A DNA stretch of 64,000 bases from Motacilla alba alba (lineage: Eukaryota; Chordata; Aves; Passeriformes; Motacillidae): NCBI RefSeq assembly GCF_015832195.1, contig NC_052046.1, positions 32,454,911-32,518,910 on the forward strand, written 5' to 3'. Both the position numbers and the translations under genes were made by a program. How positions within the stretch are numbered: the stretch's first letter is position 1; each line of letters begins with the position of its first letter. Shown here in pieces: positions 36,088 through 48,310 of this stretch. A model generated the notes under the pieces. The model worked only from the letters and a program-made list of their open reading frames with translations. It ran no database searches and was not told the origin of the DNA.

Positions 36088-39000
36088 GGCCTGTGGCAGG
36101 TTTCTGCTGATGGCAACATCATTGTTAATACGAAAAGTCACTCGCTATTTTTTTAGGTTACTAATTAAATAGAGTACTAGGCTTCTATCAATTTCCTCAG
36201 CAATAAAGGTAAAACCAAGGTCCTTATGTATCCCAGGCCTCTAGTTCTGTAGACTAGACTATAGAATTCCTTTATTCTACTTCCATAAATTTTTCATACT
36301 CAAACCTTTGTTTCTTCAAGGAATTAGTTGTCAAGACTTTTTTGAGATAATGTGAAAAGCTGCACTTAGTTTATGTAAAGTATTGCTTGGAGATGTTGTA
36401 CTTCCATTTCGAAGTGACGATGGTTGAATAAAACTTCACAGAATAAATCAGCATTTATTTTAACATTTAAATTTCTTGGATACATTTCAGGCTGTTCTGC
36501 TACTAAAGGCTGAGACAGCTTACTTTAACATAAACATTGAAGCATTTTTTGATCTATTTGCAACAACTGTAAGTATGCATACAATATACTCATATTGGCA
36601 GAAGGAATAACTCTCTCCAAAGACCAAGAGATCCTGCCTTTTGATGTGGCTCATAATGTTCTCTAAAACTTTGCCTTTTTTCAGTTCTAACCAAGTAACA
36701 ACCATGTATGAATGTGTGTTTATATAGTATGTATTTTGTTACAGAGACAGTCCAAAATGATAAATCAGTGACTTATTAAATTTAGTTTTTGGTTGGTTTA
36801 GTTTGATTTATATGGTTTCATTTTCTTTCACTCTGCTTTGCTTGTTTTCTTTATTGTTCCATTTTGTTTCAATTGTTATTGTTGGATCTTGTTGCTGAGT
36901 TATAGTCAAAGTATGTTTTCTTCTGCAACATGGGGCTATAGGAGCCATTATGTGGGTGTAGAAATGAGATTAATCAGTGTTATGATACTAAATGAGCAGA
37001 GTTATTTCTTTTTGTGAGAAAATATGAAGCCTACTCATTCAGCATTTTAGTGGTATCTACAACACTTAAACACATTTTTAAATACACATCTGCAGTCTTA
37101 GTGAAATAAAATCTCAAGCAAACAGTTCATTAGTGATAAATGACAGCACATTTCTCTGCACAAGAAACAGCATTTCCTGCTCATCTGCTTACATGGGAAA
37201 TGATTACTCTCTTTGTTTAAAGAAGAAACCATTCCTGTGGAAAAATTTTGCAAATTCCAAAATCATAAAAAGGAGGATATTCATTTAACAGTGCTTTTAT
37301 TAATTGATAATAAATAAAAAGTACATCTTATGTCAGATGATACCTATAACTTAGCATTTTGCAAAGAGATAAAACTGAATTATTCACTGCTTTTGGTATG
37401 TCAGGTCCTAACAGTTTTTTTCCAAGGGTTTCTGTTGAAGTTTAATAATATAAATAGGTTGGTACTTTCCATCTTCCATTAAAAACGCCCATCAGTCACA
37501 AAGCAAAATGAAATTAACATCAGTGTGATTGGTGTGTCCATTGAACAATTATTAATATTTCTCTTATAAAACATGTTCATAAACTCATGTCTGATGCTGT
37601 GGAAGTATAATGTTCTTCACTGTTTGTTCATCTGAAAAGTGGAGAGTCACCCCTAAATACCACAAGTCAGAGGATGGGAATTTCATTCTTGATACTAAGT
37701 ACCATCAAGTAAATTTTTTAAATATAATTTTACTTCTGGTGGAGTGGAACAAGTGCAAGGGGCTTGAGGGAGAGAAGTGCTCCTTTCTTTCCATCAAACA
37801 AGGTATTCTGCAATAGTTTTATTTCACATGTGCTGGTAGGTCTAAATAATATGAAATCAGAACTGTTCTTAATGATGTCTTTACATGACAGGCACCTTGC
37901 TAGCTAGCACCAATTAGTAAAGTTAATGGCCATGGTCTTCTAGCTCTAAAGCTCTTCCAAAGCATTAGCTGAAGGCAGAAGTACTCGAGGGATCTGACTC
38001 AGAAAGGGTGGAGGGGTCAAGTTTCACAGTGATCTGAGAATTGATTGTGATTTAACACTGTGATGGACCTGAATAAATTCACTGAAATTTATTCACTGAG
38101 CTGAATAAACATGCAAAGCAACTTTACTGGGGCTCTGTTTTCTGCATATGAACACACCTGAATATTTACTAACTGCACTATTTAAGTGTGCAGCATTTTT
38201 TGTTGCGTATCCTGACTACATGACTGGCAAAATTCTCCAGTTCCCCTGCTTCTGTTACTCTTTCTTTGTTCGACCCACTATGCTGTTCTACTTAGGTTCT
38301 TATAAACATTTTCTGATTTTGTCTTCATGCCCACAGCCTTCCTCTCTTCCCTTTTGTTTCAAAGTATCAGGAACAAATTTTGTTAACATTGTAGCAATTA
38401 TGAACAAAGAGATATGGAAACATCAAATATGAAATTTCATTTAATAGCTGCAGACTTTTGAAAATTTGAACTCAGTGGATTTGGAGCACAGCAATTAAAA
38501 GCCAGTTGGCTGACTTCACCATTAGTTTCTTCTTATTGATAATGCATGCACCCTGAATGGAAGTTTGATTTGAACTTACATAAGCTTTTGGTGACTTTGT
38601 TTCACTACACAGTGAAAACTGCAGAGGGCTAGGCAGCATCACTTTTGTATGCAACCCAGAAGTAGCATGCAGCTTGCTTCTGAGGACAGCACCCAATCTA
38701 TATTAAGTTGCATCAAAAAAAAATTGTAATATTAGATACTCGCTGTCATTTGATAATAGAATTAGACATTTTTATAAATCGCAAGGCAGTGTAAGTTCAG
38801 TTAATCTTTTGTCATTTCCAATATTTCCTGAATGAATTTGCGTCTGCAAGAGCTTTTGTTATCTGAAAATCCAAACCCATTATTTTCTTTCCAAGCAATG
38901 AATGTATTTAACATGAACACATTAATGATTTGGTGAATTCATTAATGAGGCAGTGTTTCAAGGATTGAAGAACTAAAGCAACTTTGTTGCATAGTTACAA

Positions 39001-41019
39001 AAAATTATCTGTTATAAATATTATTATGGCTTCTGTATAGTTGCAAAAAACCACTTAAAAAGGACAACAATCCTGCCGCTTCAAATTTAGGCAAAGCAAG
39101 GCAGCTTATCCATGAAATTCTATTTCTTTATCTTTGTGGTAGCATGATGATACAGAATTTTGTGCACTTATGAATAGTTAAACAATTTTTATTAAAACTT
39201 TACCTGAAATTCAACTGAGATTTCTGTGGAAAACCTTACCATAGAAGCTAGAGTACTAACTTAGACTAGTAATATGCAACTGAAAATAGTTTCTTCAAAT
39301 AAAGAATACTTCATAGGTTTATTAACAATCATGGTGAAATCTTTATTGATGATAACTCTTCACTCTTCATTGGCTTCAAAAATAGGTCTTGGAAAAAGGA
39401 TCCTGCAGAGGGAGTCAGATCCCATCTGAGCATTTCAAGTAGTTCTAAAACCATGGAGATTAGATCTGTTCCTTGAAGAGCAAACCAAAGCTGTCCACAG
39501 TCAAGAGATCAAAATAAAGTAAGATTAAATGGTATTAAAATAGCCAGACTCTACTGGCAGAAACATCTATGGATTTAGAATTAGAAAACTTCATATCTAG
39601 ATCAACCTACACAAAGAACATGTGCCCACTTAAGAAATGGCGCTGTAAAGCACTATTTCCACACTTCTACCATGTTTAAGCTGTACAAAGATGTATAAAG
39701 AAGACATTCCAAAACTTATTTTCTCCTGACCCTTCTTCCTTAAAAAGCCTATGTACTCAAAAGACTGATTTTGGGGATATAAGACATCTTCACATTCAAA
39801 AAAATAGGTATGAAATTTTTTTTACTTACCTGTCTATTTTCAGCAGAATTCATAGGAGACCTTGTGACAATAATGGCTTGAGAAACTGTTTTTACTTCAG
39901 GCTGGGTATTTTCAAGCAACGGAAACATATCTCTGTCTTGGAAAACAGATTCCCAAAGATATTTAGAAACTTAATGATTGTTGATACCAACTGAAGGTAG
40001 GTATTTCAATGCCATTAGCAATCTCTGATTCAAATGACTCTTTGCTTTCATGAAACCATAACTATTGTAGCAGAAGTGTGCATTTAAATGCACACGAAGA
40101 TTACATTACACATATTACATTCAGACTAGCTGAATTCAGGTTTTTATAATGACTATAGTTAAATAATATTTCCTCATATTTCCCCTTTTATTTTCCCCAA
40201 AGATGTTAGAATCAATATTTAATCTCTTTGTTTAAGGTTCTTAATTTTGTGAATGTAGGTAATATTTGTCACAACAAATTAAAAAAAAAAGGAGGATGGA
40301 AGTGAAAGCTAAAACAATTTGATGCAAAATTAATTTAACTAATTTAGTCAGAATTTCTAAAATAATTAGGACAAAATAGATGTTTTGTGTAAATACAACA
40401 GCAATTAAAAATTAGGATGTATAATACTTAGGACATCTCAGCACGTATATGTAAGCTGTATTGAAGCTGTATTGCAGAAGGATACTAACAAGTTTTTCAT
40501 CAACTAATTTCTGTGCAACACAGTGAAACTTAACAGGATGTTGACTTTCATCTTCAACTTTTTGAAAATTTTAATGTAAATACTGACGGGTTGGTTGAAC
40601 TGGTATCTTTATGGACAATTACACAAGTCCTTTAATCATAAAACCTGGTAAGCAAGAAGTAACAGAATGTTAGAGAATGTAACAGAAGTAAGTTGAGTTT
40701 ATTGAATGGTGTTTTGCAATTCATTGGCTAATAGGTATCAAGTCTTGCTCTTTTTTAGGAAATGTAAGATGTGAATATCGGTACTGACAGCTCTTGTAAA
40801 AAAAAAAAAACTCTTTTGGAAAAAGACATGGTACTGGTAGAGCTCTCAGATCTGAATTACAGAAGACAGAGTGCATCTTGGATCAATGGCTAACAGCCAC
40901 AACAAATAGGAAGAAGGAAAAACCTGTAAGAAAGTGGTGCCTGGCCAGAGAACTGTTCTTACCTGAACTTATAATTTCCAAAAATATACTTGCTGTATTT
41001 GCTCTTCATTCCTCCCCCG
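36088..41019. other. AT-rich stretch without recognised genes
   Basis: About 4.9 kb of AT-rich DNA with short frames only. A 10-bp inverted repeat lies at 38070-38095. No repeat family, RNA or exon was recognised. Confidence 0.5.
38070..38095. repeat. Short perfect inverted repeat
   Basis: TGAATAAATT, six bases, then AATTTATTCA: ten-base perfect arms that could form a hairpin. It is AT-rich and may be chance. There is no adjacent gene to which it could belong. Confidence 0.6.
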
Positions 41020-42250
41020 GACCCATGTGCAGAATCTATCGCCTGGGTTTGTCGAACTTCATGAAGTCCACATAGGCTCATTCCACAGGCCAGTCCAGGA
41101 TGCTCCAGGGGTCATCCCTTTCCTACAGTGTGCTGGCTGCACCAGTCAGCTTGACATCATCTTCAGGTTTGCTGGCAGTGCACTTGATCACGGGTTTGCA
41201 GAACGGTTTGGGTGCAAGTAACCTTAAGATCATGTTTTCAACCACGCTGCCGTGGGCAGGGACACTTTTCACCAGACCAAATTTCTCAGAGCACCATCCA
41301 ATTTGGCCTTGAACACTTCCAGGGATGGGATATTCACAATTTTTCTGGACAACCTGTCCCAGTGCCTCACTACTCACACAACAAAGAACTTCATCCTAAT
41401 ATCTAATCTAAACCTACTATTTTTTAGTTTTAATCCATTCTACCTTGTCCTTACATGCTCTTGCAAATAGGCCCTCTCTGTCTTTCCTGGAGGTTCTCTT
41501 CAGGTACTGCAAGGATGCAATTAGGTCACTCCAAAGTCATCTTTTTTCAATTTGTTTTGTTGAGCAAAAAAAGTTGTCTCAGCCTTTCCTTGTATGAAAG
41601 GTGCTCCATCTCTCTAAATCCTACTAAGTCTAAATCTAAATCCTGTTATCTATGCCACTGATGAAGAAATAAAATAGCAATTGTCCCAGTCTTGAGAGAT
41701 AGAGCTTTTTACTGGTTTCCATTTGGGCTTTGAGCCACTGACTTTATCTCTCAGAATGTGGTCATCTAGCCAGTTCCTTATTCCTCTAACAGTCCATCTG
41801 TAAAGCCCTTATCTCTCCAAGATATGGCCACAAAGTTGTGGAAGAGCCATAACCAAGGGCCTTGTGCAAGATGAAGTAAATGACATTCGTTCCTCTTCTC
41901 AACTGATGCAGTCACTCCACTGCAGAAGACTGCTGGGTTAGGTGGACACAATTTGACATTGTTGAGGTCCTGTTGGCAGTCCCTAATTTCTTCCCTGTAT
42001 TCCATATTCTTCAATATAAATCTCAGGAAGATCTGCTTTGTCACTGTACCAGACATACAACTGAGGCTGACTGGTCAGTAGCTCTCAGGGTCCTCTTCTT
42101 CAACTCCTTTTAAAAATAGAATGTGTGATTCTTTTCCCAGTCACTGGGGACTTCTCCTGAGTGACAAAACTTTTTAAGTATGACTGAGATTGGCTCCATA
42201 CCCACACCAGCCTATTAACAGGATTTCTGTCTATGCACCCATAAATTTTG
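41020..42250 (-). mobile_element. CR1 LINE, antisense, reverse-transcriptase region interrupted by a second CR1
   Basis: Read on the minus strand from about 42250, the text follows CR1 ORF2: a GEVPSDW block, the segment matching the conserved VPGKVMEQI region near 42055, and the stretch where the family has a VPHNIL-type block, up to the part equivalent to FNIFIND near 41660. The next expected block, beginning ECTLSKFADDTKLSGAV in the family, appears only at about 41195-41030. The bases between (about 41196-41640) are a separate CR1 3' end. The older copy is riddled with stops and frameshifts and is inactive. It is truncated at both ends. Confidence 0.85.
41196..41640 (-). mobile_element. 5'-truncated CR1 3' end nested in an older CR1
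   Basis: On the minus strand: ATGGAGCACCTTTCATACAAGG, then the block of the family's 3' part with AAGAACCTCC-type text, GGATATTAGGATGAAG, TGAGGCACTGGGACAGG, GAAGTGTTCAAGGCC and a tail GTTACTTGCACCCAAACCGTTCTGC, matching the CR1 end CCAACCCAAACCATTCTATG. The octamer tail itself has decayed. It lies exactly between two pieces that are adjacent in an intact CR1, which indicates insertion into the older copy. Confidence 0.75.
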
Positions 42251-45200
42251 CAACAATCTTGTAGTAATGCAATTATGTGTATAGCCTTCTTACAGTGCTT
42301 AATTTGGTTAGATTTATCAGGAGACCCAAAGGTGAAGTACATTTATACAGGCACACACAAAGACACTAAGTGCATAAGCCTGTTTTTCATAAGAATCCAG
42401 GTTAAAAATTTATTGTAAGAAGTTAATGGTGAAAATATGCACAGAGTCTTCCTGAGCCAAAAAGAATAGATTTTACTGGTCTATTTTTTTTCCCCCACTC
42501 CCTTTTACTTTGAAGCAGGAACATACATTCTTTCAGACTTTTTAACCTTTCATGCAAGTATGGGCAGCTTTTAAAGACTGGTATAATTTACCCAAATTCC
42601 ATGTTAAACCTATGTGTAAAACTTACAGTAAGAGCACTAAAATATTGGCAGATGTAGTTCTTCCTGTTCCCCATTCAAACCAATGTTCTGGTTTGAATTT
42701 CATAAAATGAATTTTGAAAGAGCCAAATACGACCTGAATTATTTTCTCAATTAGGTTGAACTGGCTAACAGGGATAGAGTACAAGATAACATTTTTTTTT
42801 TTAAAAAAAGTATGCTCAAATTGTTTCAAAATATAAAGTATACTAAAATATGGAAGGTGAATGTATTTATAGTGCATTTAACTGGGTTTACTTACCAGTG
42901 AAATTGCATATGTGTCTTTTCTCTATATTTGTGTAATTCATGTTTCATTTCACATGTATCTTCTACAAAACAGGTATCTAAAAAGCAGGTAATTAGTTAA
43001 TGATTAGATGCTAATAGAAATTAAATGTTATCGTGGTAAGGTGACAGAAGTTTCTGATGTGATTGTCTCCCAAACCATTCTGTCAATCTACCATAGTGTA
43101 CAATTTTGATGGACTTTAATTATGTAATTTTTTTCATTAACCTTTCAAAGACAATGAAAAAACACATGTAGTTTGGTATGGTTTACATCATTTGTCTCTG
43201 CAAATCTGGAAGTACTTATTTATACTTTGATGAGGGTATCTGCCCAGCCTAGACCCATTTGGTATGATGCTGTTTTCTTACACAGCTGCTTCACAGTGAG
43301 GCAACAGAAAGTCACTCAGAACAAATCTGAGTCACTTTCTGAAAACCTGGCTGGTGCAACATTTTGTGGGTGCAAAGTTTTGCCTCTGATATCTGCTTGC
43401 CAAAATGTCCATGGATGGGAGGCATGCCTACATTTTGTCAGTTTTGGCCTCAGCTGAATGTAGATGTTAAGCACAGCAGAGTTGCTCCTCAGTGACTTTT
43501 GTTTAGCTCACCTTTCTAGAAATAAGGCACAATTAATTGTTTGAAGATCCCACATGAAATATGCCTGCACAAAAATTGAGTGATCCATCTGAGAGGACTT
43601 TATGGCAAGAGCTTATAGACTCTTACAGCTTATAGATGCCACAGTGATGAAAAATTTGCTGTGCTTCTGGTTTTGTGCGAGCATTGAGAAGGATTTAGTG
43701 ATTTTTCTATTTGGCTTCAGTGCCAATCTACTTCAGTTGCTCCTCCTTGCCTATGTCTGTGTGTCTTACTCTCTTATTCTGAAATACCTGGAAACAATGG
43801 TCTTTAATTTGTTGACAAAGGCCACTAATCCATCCCATTACCATGAGCTATGTTATATTAAGAACTAGGATGCCATTACATCAATCCTGTAATCATTTTT
43901 ATACTTAGTATTGTATATTTTAACAGCTTCTATGGCAGCCAGTATTTCTTGGTCATTGATGCCATACTGGAATTATCTTTGACCTCATTCTTTGTTGACA
44001 TGCTTGTCAGTATGCACTTAACAAGAAGTTCCTTATTTTTGAGCTGCAATAAGCTGTAAATGAACAGTGATTTTCTGTTTTGAACCATGCTTCTCAGTTT
44101 ACCCCACTGGAGTATGAAAACTCTGGAGGGCAACTAATAATGTCATGATTAGTAATTTATGTAGTACATTTTTAGTCTTTGGCTTTTTGTAGTCAGGCTC
44201 TTCAGTAATCAAACTGTGGCCTCAGTGAAAGATCTAATACCATATATTTAATTTCTCTTCTCCTCAGCAATTTATTTCCTGTCTTCATTTTCATCTCTTA
44301 GAACTTCTGTGTGTATTTCACCATGGTTGTAAATTTGTCCTGTGACAAACCCAGCAGGTTTGAACACACCATCAGATCCCTTTGACGAAGCTCTTTGGGT
44401 GCTGTCACCCTTCTCTGTCTAGTGACTTGCAAATTCTCTTGAGGCTTTATGTGGAAATTTAAAGGCCACGCCAGAGATTGTCTGCCAGTGTTTTCTAAGC
44501 TCTCCCTGCATACAGTGTGATCTGAACACTTCAAATGCAGCAAACTAATGCCCATGAGAAAGGATTAATATTTTATAGTACATTCTCATAGGTGAAGGAG
44601 TCAGTAGCATTAGAAAATGAAAACATTTACTTTTTATTTTGACTAATTTTTCTTGGAAGGAAAGGTTACTGCACAATAAATTTGTGATTGGGACTTGAAT
44701 TCTGTTAACTTTGCTTAATGCGCCTGTATAAATATTGATCCCTTCTTCCTATTAATTATGTAAGCAGTGGATGACATAAATAATGGTTCTTGAAATAGGT
44801 ATACCTGATAACTACGCCTCACAGCTGTATGAGTAAACTTTTCAGTTAAATACAGGCAAATACTGAAAATTAAACAGCAAATTGTCATGGTAGCAGAAAT
44901 CTGGAATGGCAAAAAGTTAACCTTTTATATATATATATGGTCAAAAATATTTTTAAATAAATGTATACTAATTAATCACAGTGTGAAAAGACAGATGATT
45001 AAAATAGTTCACAAAATTCTGCATTTCTGCTGTGAATGCTGGGTATCAATAGAAAGCTCACTCAGTCAAAGAATGAAGTTAATGAATATAGACCTAATCA
45101 CAAAATGTGGACTGAATGTTAGAAACATTTCACAAAAACTGGCAGTGGCAAAATGAATGCTGCCATTTTTCATAGTCAGAAAAAAGGGCATGATCCCATC

Positions 45201-46827
45201 ATCAATGTGTTTGTAGTAAAGTAAGAAAAGCTTTTAATTAAAAAAAAAAGGTGTAAAGTTGGTACTTTGAAATATGACACCTCATTTTTCATTGCACAGC
45301 AGACAGGTTAAGAAATGCTGATGGTGTCCTTCTGGTGGTTTTGCTTTCCTTCATTTGATTATGGGTAATTTTGACTTGATCTTAACTGTCACGGGAGTTG
45401 AAGAAAATAATTTTTCAATGTTTTGCCTACAGTGGACTTAACAGGCTTTTCAAACTGTTACATCCTTTGCTCTTGATTGTAATATGTAGTTCAAACAACA
45501 CCCAATCATGACATACCAGCTGACAAAAATTTTGCCTGGTGATTGAATTTTGCAGTGTTTTAGCTTCTTCAATAAATTCTACAATAAAATAAAGGAGATA
45601 GCTGCTGCTGTCCAGTAGCCTCCTCTCCCTAAATACATGTTTTGGTTATCAGGGTTGTTCTGCTTGGCATCTGACATCTGACTTCAGGAGCCTCTGATGG
45701 CTTAAGACCCCTCCTACGACGTGACAGCTGCCTCTCACATGAGCATAGTGGAGCAGTTCTACTCTGTCAGAAGGGATGAAAAGCCTCAGGCCTGTGCGTG
45801 AATGTCCTGGTCGTTCCCTGGAGGCAAATTTTCACACGAGCCAGTTGTGTAAAGGAGGACATTGGCATGATATAAAGCACTATCCCACCTCATGGCATCT
45901 GTTTCTTATCCACCTGTTCCCTTATCTGTCTCAAACCCAACTTGTAGCCTCTGGAGATGAGTGCTCACCTCCTCTGCATCTCTTGGTTACCATGTACATC
46001 TTCAGCAGAGCACCTGCTGCTTTTGCAGAAGGCTGATTGTTTTGAGTCATTAATCATTAACATTTTGGTTCCTCAAAGCTCTGTAACAATGGATGTAATA
46101 CAAACTTGCCCAACCCTTAGACAACCAGCGTCACCAGTATCACTTAAGGAGAATGGGAATGGTGCCTACACAGACAGGAAATAGTGTTAAACAAAAATAG
46201 GCAGCATAAAGGGTTAAAAAATTGTGTAGTTTGTGAAGTTTGGGCTTTACTACTTGGTAGAGAGTTGTTGTACTTTCAAGGTGCTTCCAGGTAATTTCAG
46301 AAACAATAAGATACCGATAACCTTCAGGAATATCCAGTTAGACATATAGTCCATCCTGAGGATTCTCTCTAGTGGGTATTGCTGCCAAGTCTGCTTTGCC
46401 AGCAAAGTAGAAGATACACAAAATTTTTAATTCTGTCACTCAAGCTCCAAATGCTCTTCTGTGCTAGTGGTCAGACATGCCAAGTGAATGAGTCACAAAC
46501 ACAAAGACCATGTAGACAATTTTTTATAGTTTGTTGGGATCTCTTTGGGTACCTAAAATTAGCATTTGAATTCTGTTTTAGACACATTAGCACATGGGTT
46601 TATTTTCAATCCTGCTGTGTTCTCATATGTTCGTTTAAATTCTCTCTGGGTTAAATAGGCTTAAAAATAATCTGTAACATGTACTTAGATAAATAAATAC
46701 AATATAATTTACGGAATTTTAAAATAAATATATCACACAAATTCTCTATTTTGCCACTAATCTTCAGAATTGCTTTTGCATAATGTTTTTAATTAATAAT
46801 TCTTTTTTATTCCCTCTCTTTTTGCTA
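42251..46827. other. AT-rich stretch without recognised genes
   Basis: About 4.6 kb. Frames of up to 94 codons (43173-43457, 43602-43868, 44298-44555 minus) show no recognisable domain. The stretch 45600-46160 is somewhat richer in GC and could hide an old repeat or exon, but nothing definite is seen. Confidence 0.5.
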
Positions 46828-47394
46828 TGTTCTGATTTTGGCTGCGACAGAGTTAATTTTTTTCAGACTTGCTGGTATAGTTCTGTGCTTTGGATTTGTG
46901 ATCATTTAGATTTAGAAACACTGTAACAATTCAGGCGTGTTTTTGTTATTTTTGACAAGTGCTTACACAGAGCCAAGGCACTTTCTGCCTCTCAACCCAC
47001 CCTACCAGTGGGCAGGATGGTGCACAAGGGCCTGGGAGGGGGCACAGCCAGGACACTGACCCTAAGGACAATTCAGGCCAGATGGTGTCATATTCAGCAC
47101 ATAAAGAGGATGAAACAAGAAGGAAGGAAGGGAGGGCTATTAGGAGTGAAGGCATTTGTCTTCTGAGTCAGCCTTATGTGTCACGGAGGCTGACTTTCCT
47201 GAAGATGGCTGAACACCTGCCTGCCAAAGGCAAGCAAGGAATTGATTCCTCATTTTGCTCTGCCTCTGTACATGGCTTTTGCTTTCCCTATTAAACTGTC
47301 TTTATGTCAATCCACAAGTTTTCTCACTTCTATGATTCTCTACCTTTTCCCCTGGAGGGTAGCGACTGAGTGGCTGCACAGGGTTTAGCTGACA
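46828..47394 (+). mobile_element. ERVL-like LTR (family 1), sense orientation
   Basis: It starts TGTTCTGATTTTGGCTGCGACAGAG and has the familiar series AAGTGCTTACACAGAGCCAAGGC, CCTACCAGTGGGCAGGATGG, GATGGCTGAACACCTGCCTGCC, TTTTGCTTTCCCTATTAAACTGTCTTTATG, TTTTCTCACTTCTATGATTCTC, ending GTTTAGCTGACA. ATTAAA in CCTATTAAACTG (near 47289) probably serves as its polyadenylation signal. This is the best preserved copy of the family in the window; 5518-5759 is a shortened relative. No 5-bp target duplication is evident. Frames within it, including one of 111 codons, are artefacts. Confidence 0.85.
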
Positions 47395-47604
47395 AATGGG
47401 GGTAAATTTCAACAGCGTAGGTTAGGAAGGGTGTTAGGACAAACCAACATTTCTTCCTCTGTAGTGTAGCTGATCTTGGGGAAGGGGATGGCATCTTTTG
47501 GAAGTGTTAAAGTTTGCAAACACTCAAATGCAGGACAGAACTCTCCTTCTAGCAGCTATCACCCTGTGTGATTTTGGGAATAACAGCAGAGAACCATAGG
47601 CTTA
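47395..47604. other. Spacer between an LTR and a second LTR 3' end
   Basis: About 210 bases, starting AATGGGGGTAAATTTCAACAGC. TGGGGG at the first few bases recalls a tRNA-Pro primer site but diverges after six bases. No coding remnant is visible. Confidence 0.35.
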
Positions 47605-47711
47605 CTGTCAATACTTTTATAATCTCTATCAAATCTCTCCCCCATCCCACTGAGGGGAATGAGTGAGTGGCTGCATGGGCCTGACTTGCTGGCTGGACTT
47701 AAACCACAATG
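47605..47711 (+). mobile_element. Extra copy of the family 1 LTR 3' end
   Basis: TACTGTCAATAC, AATCTCTCCCCCATCCCACTGAGGGG, GAGTGAGTGGCTGCATGGGCCTGACTTGCTGGCTGGACTTAAACCACAATG follow the terminal 100 bases of this LTR family more closely than the end of the neighbouring copy does. Only the 3' end is present. Confidence 0.75.
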
Positions 47712-47743
47712 AGGCTGCATAGCAGTATTACACACATAATGAA

Positions 47744-47757
47744 GATATCATGATATC
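47744..47757. repeat. Perfect 14-bp palindrome
   Basis: GATATCATGATATC equals its own reverse complement. It sits just outside the LTR 3' end fragment. A function is not implied. Confidence 0.7.
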
Positions 47758-48286
47758 AAAATATGATGTCATGTCAGCCTCCGCAAGCATCCACTTGCTT
47801 CAACTCATGACTGCTTTTTTATGATCTTTGGAGATGCATCTAATGTTCAATTTCCAGATTGATGAACTACCAAAACAAAGCTAATATCAACTAAAAAATA
47901 GCATTTGCCAATGCAATACAAGATATCCGTGCCTAGAACTTGACTGATTAGTGGCTTTTGCTGAGTTAACTCAGTGTGGAAGGCTAAGTACTTTGCTTAA
48001 AGTGAGTAACAAAGCTATCAGAACAGATATATGACAGCATATATTTTTTTTAATAGATCAAGGAGAATTTTGAAATTGTGTCACCACTTAGTGTTGTAAA
48101 CAAATGGAATGACAAATCCACCACATACATGTATTTTCTTTGTGTGCTTTTTCAATGCATATTTTTAATCTTACATGACAAAACTTACTACTAATTAGTG
48201 CATGGAAGATTGTCTAGCTTCTTACAACACTTGACAGAGAAGTCTTACTCATATAAAGATGCAAACAAAAATAATTAATTTTATTA

Positions 48287-48310
48287 TTAATTATCATTGA
48301 TGATAATTAA
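48287..48310. repeat. AT-rich hairpin with 10-bp arms
   Basis: TTAATTATCA, loop TTGA, TGATAATTAA. The arms are perfect but very AT-rich. Confidence 0.6.
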
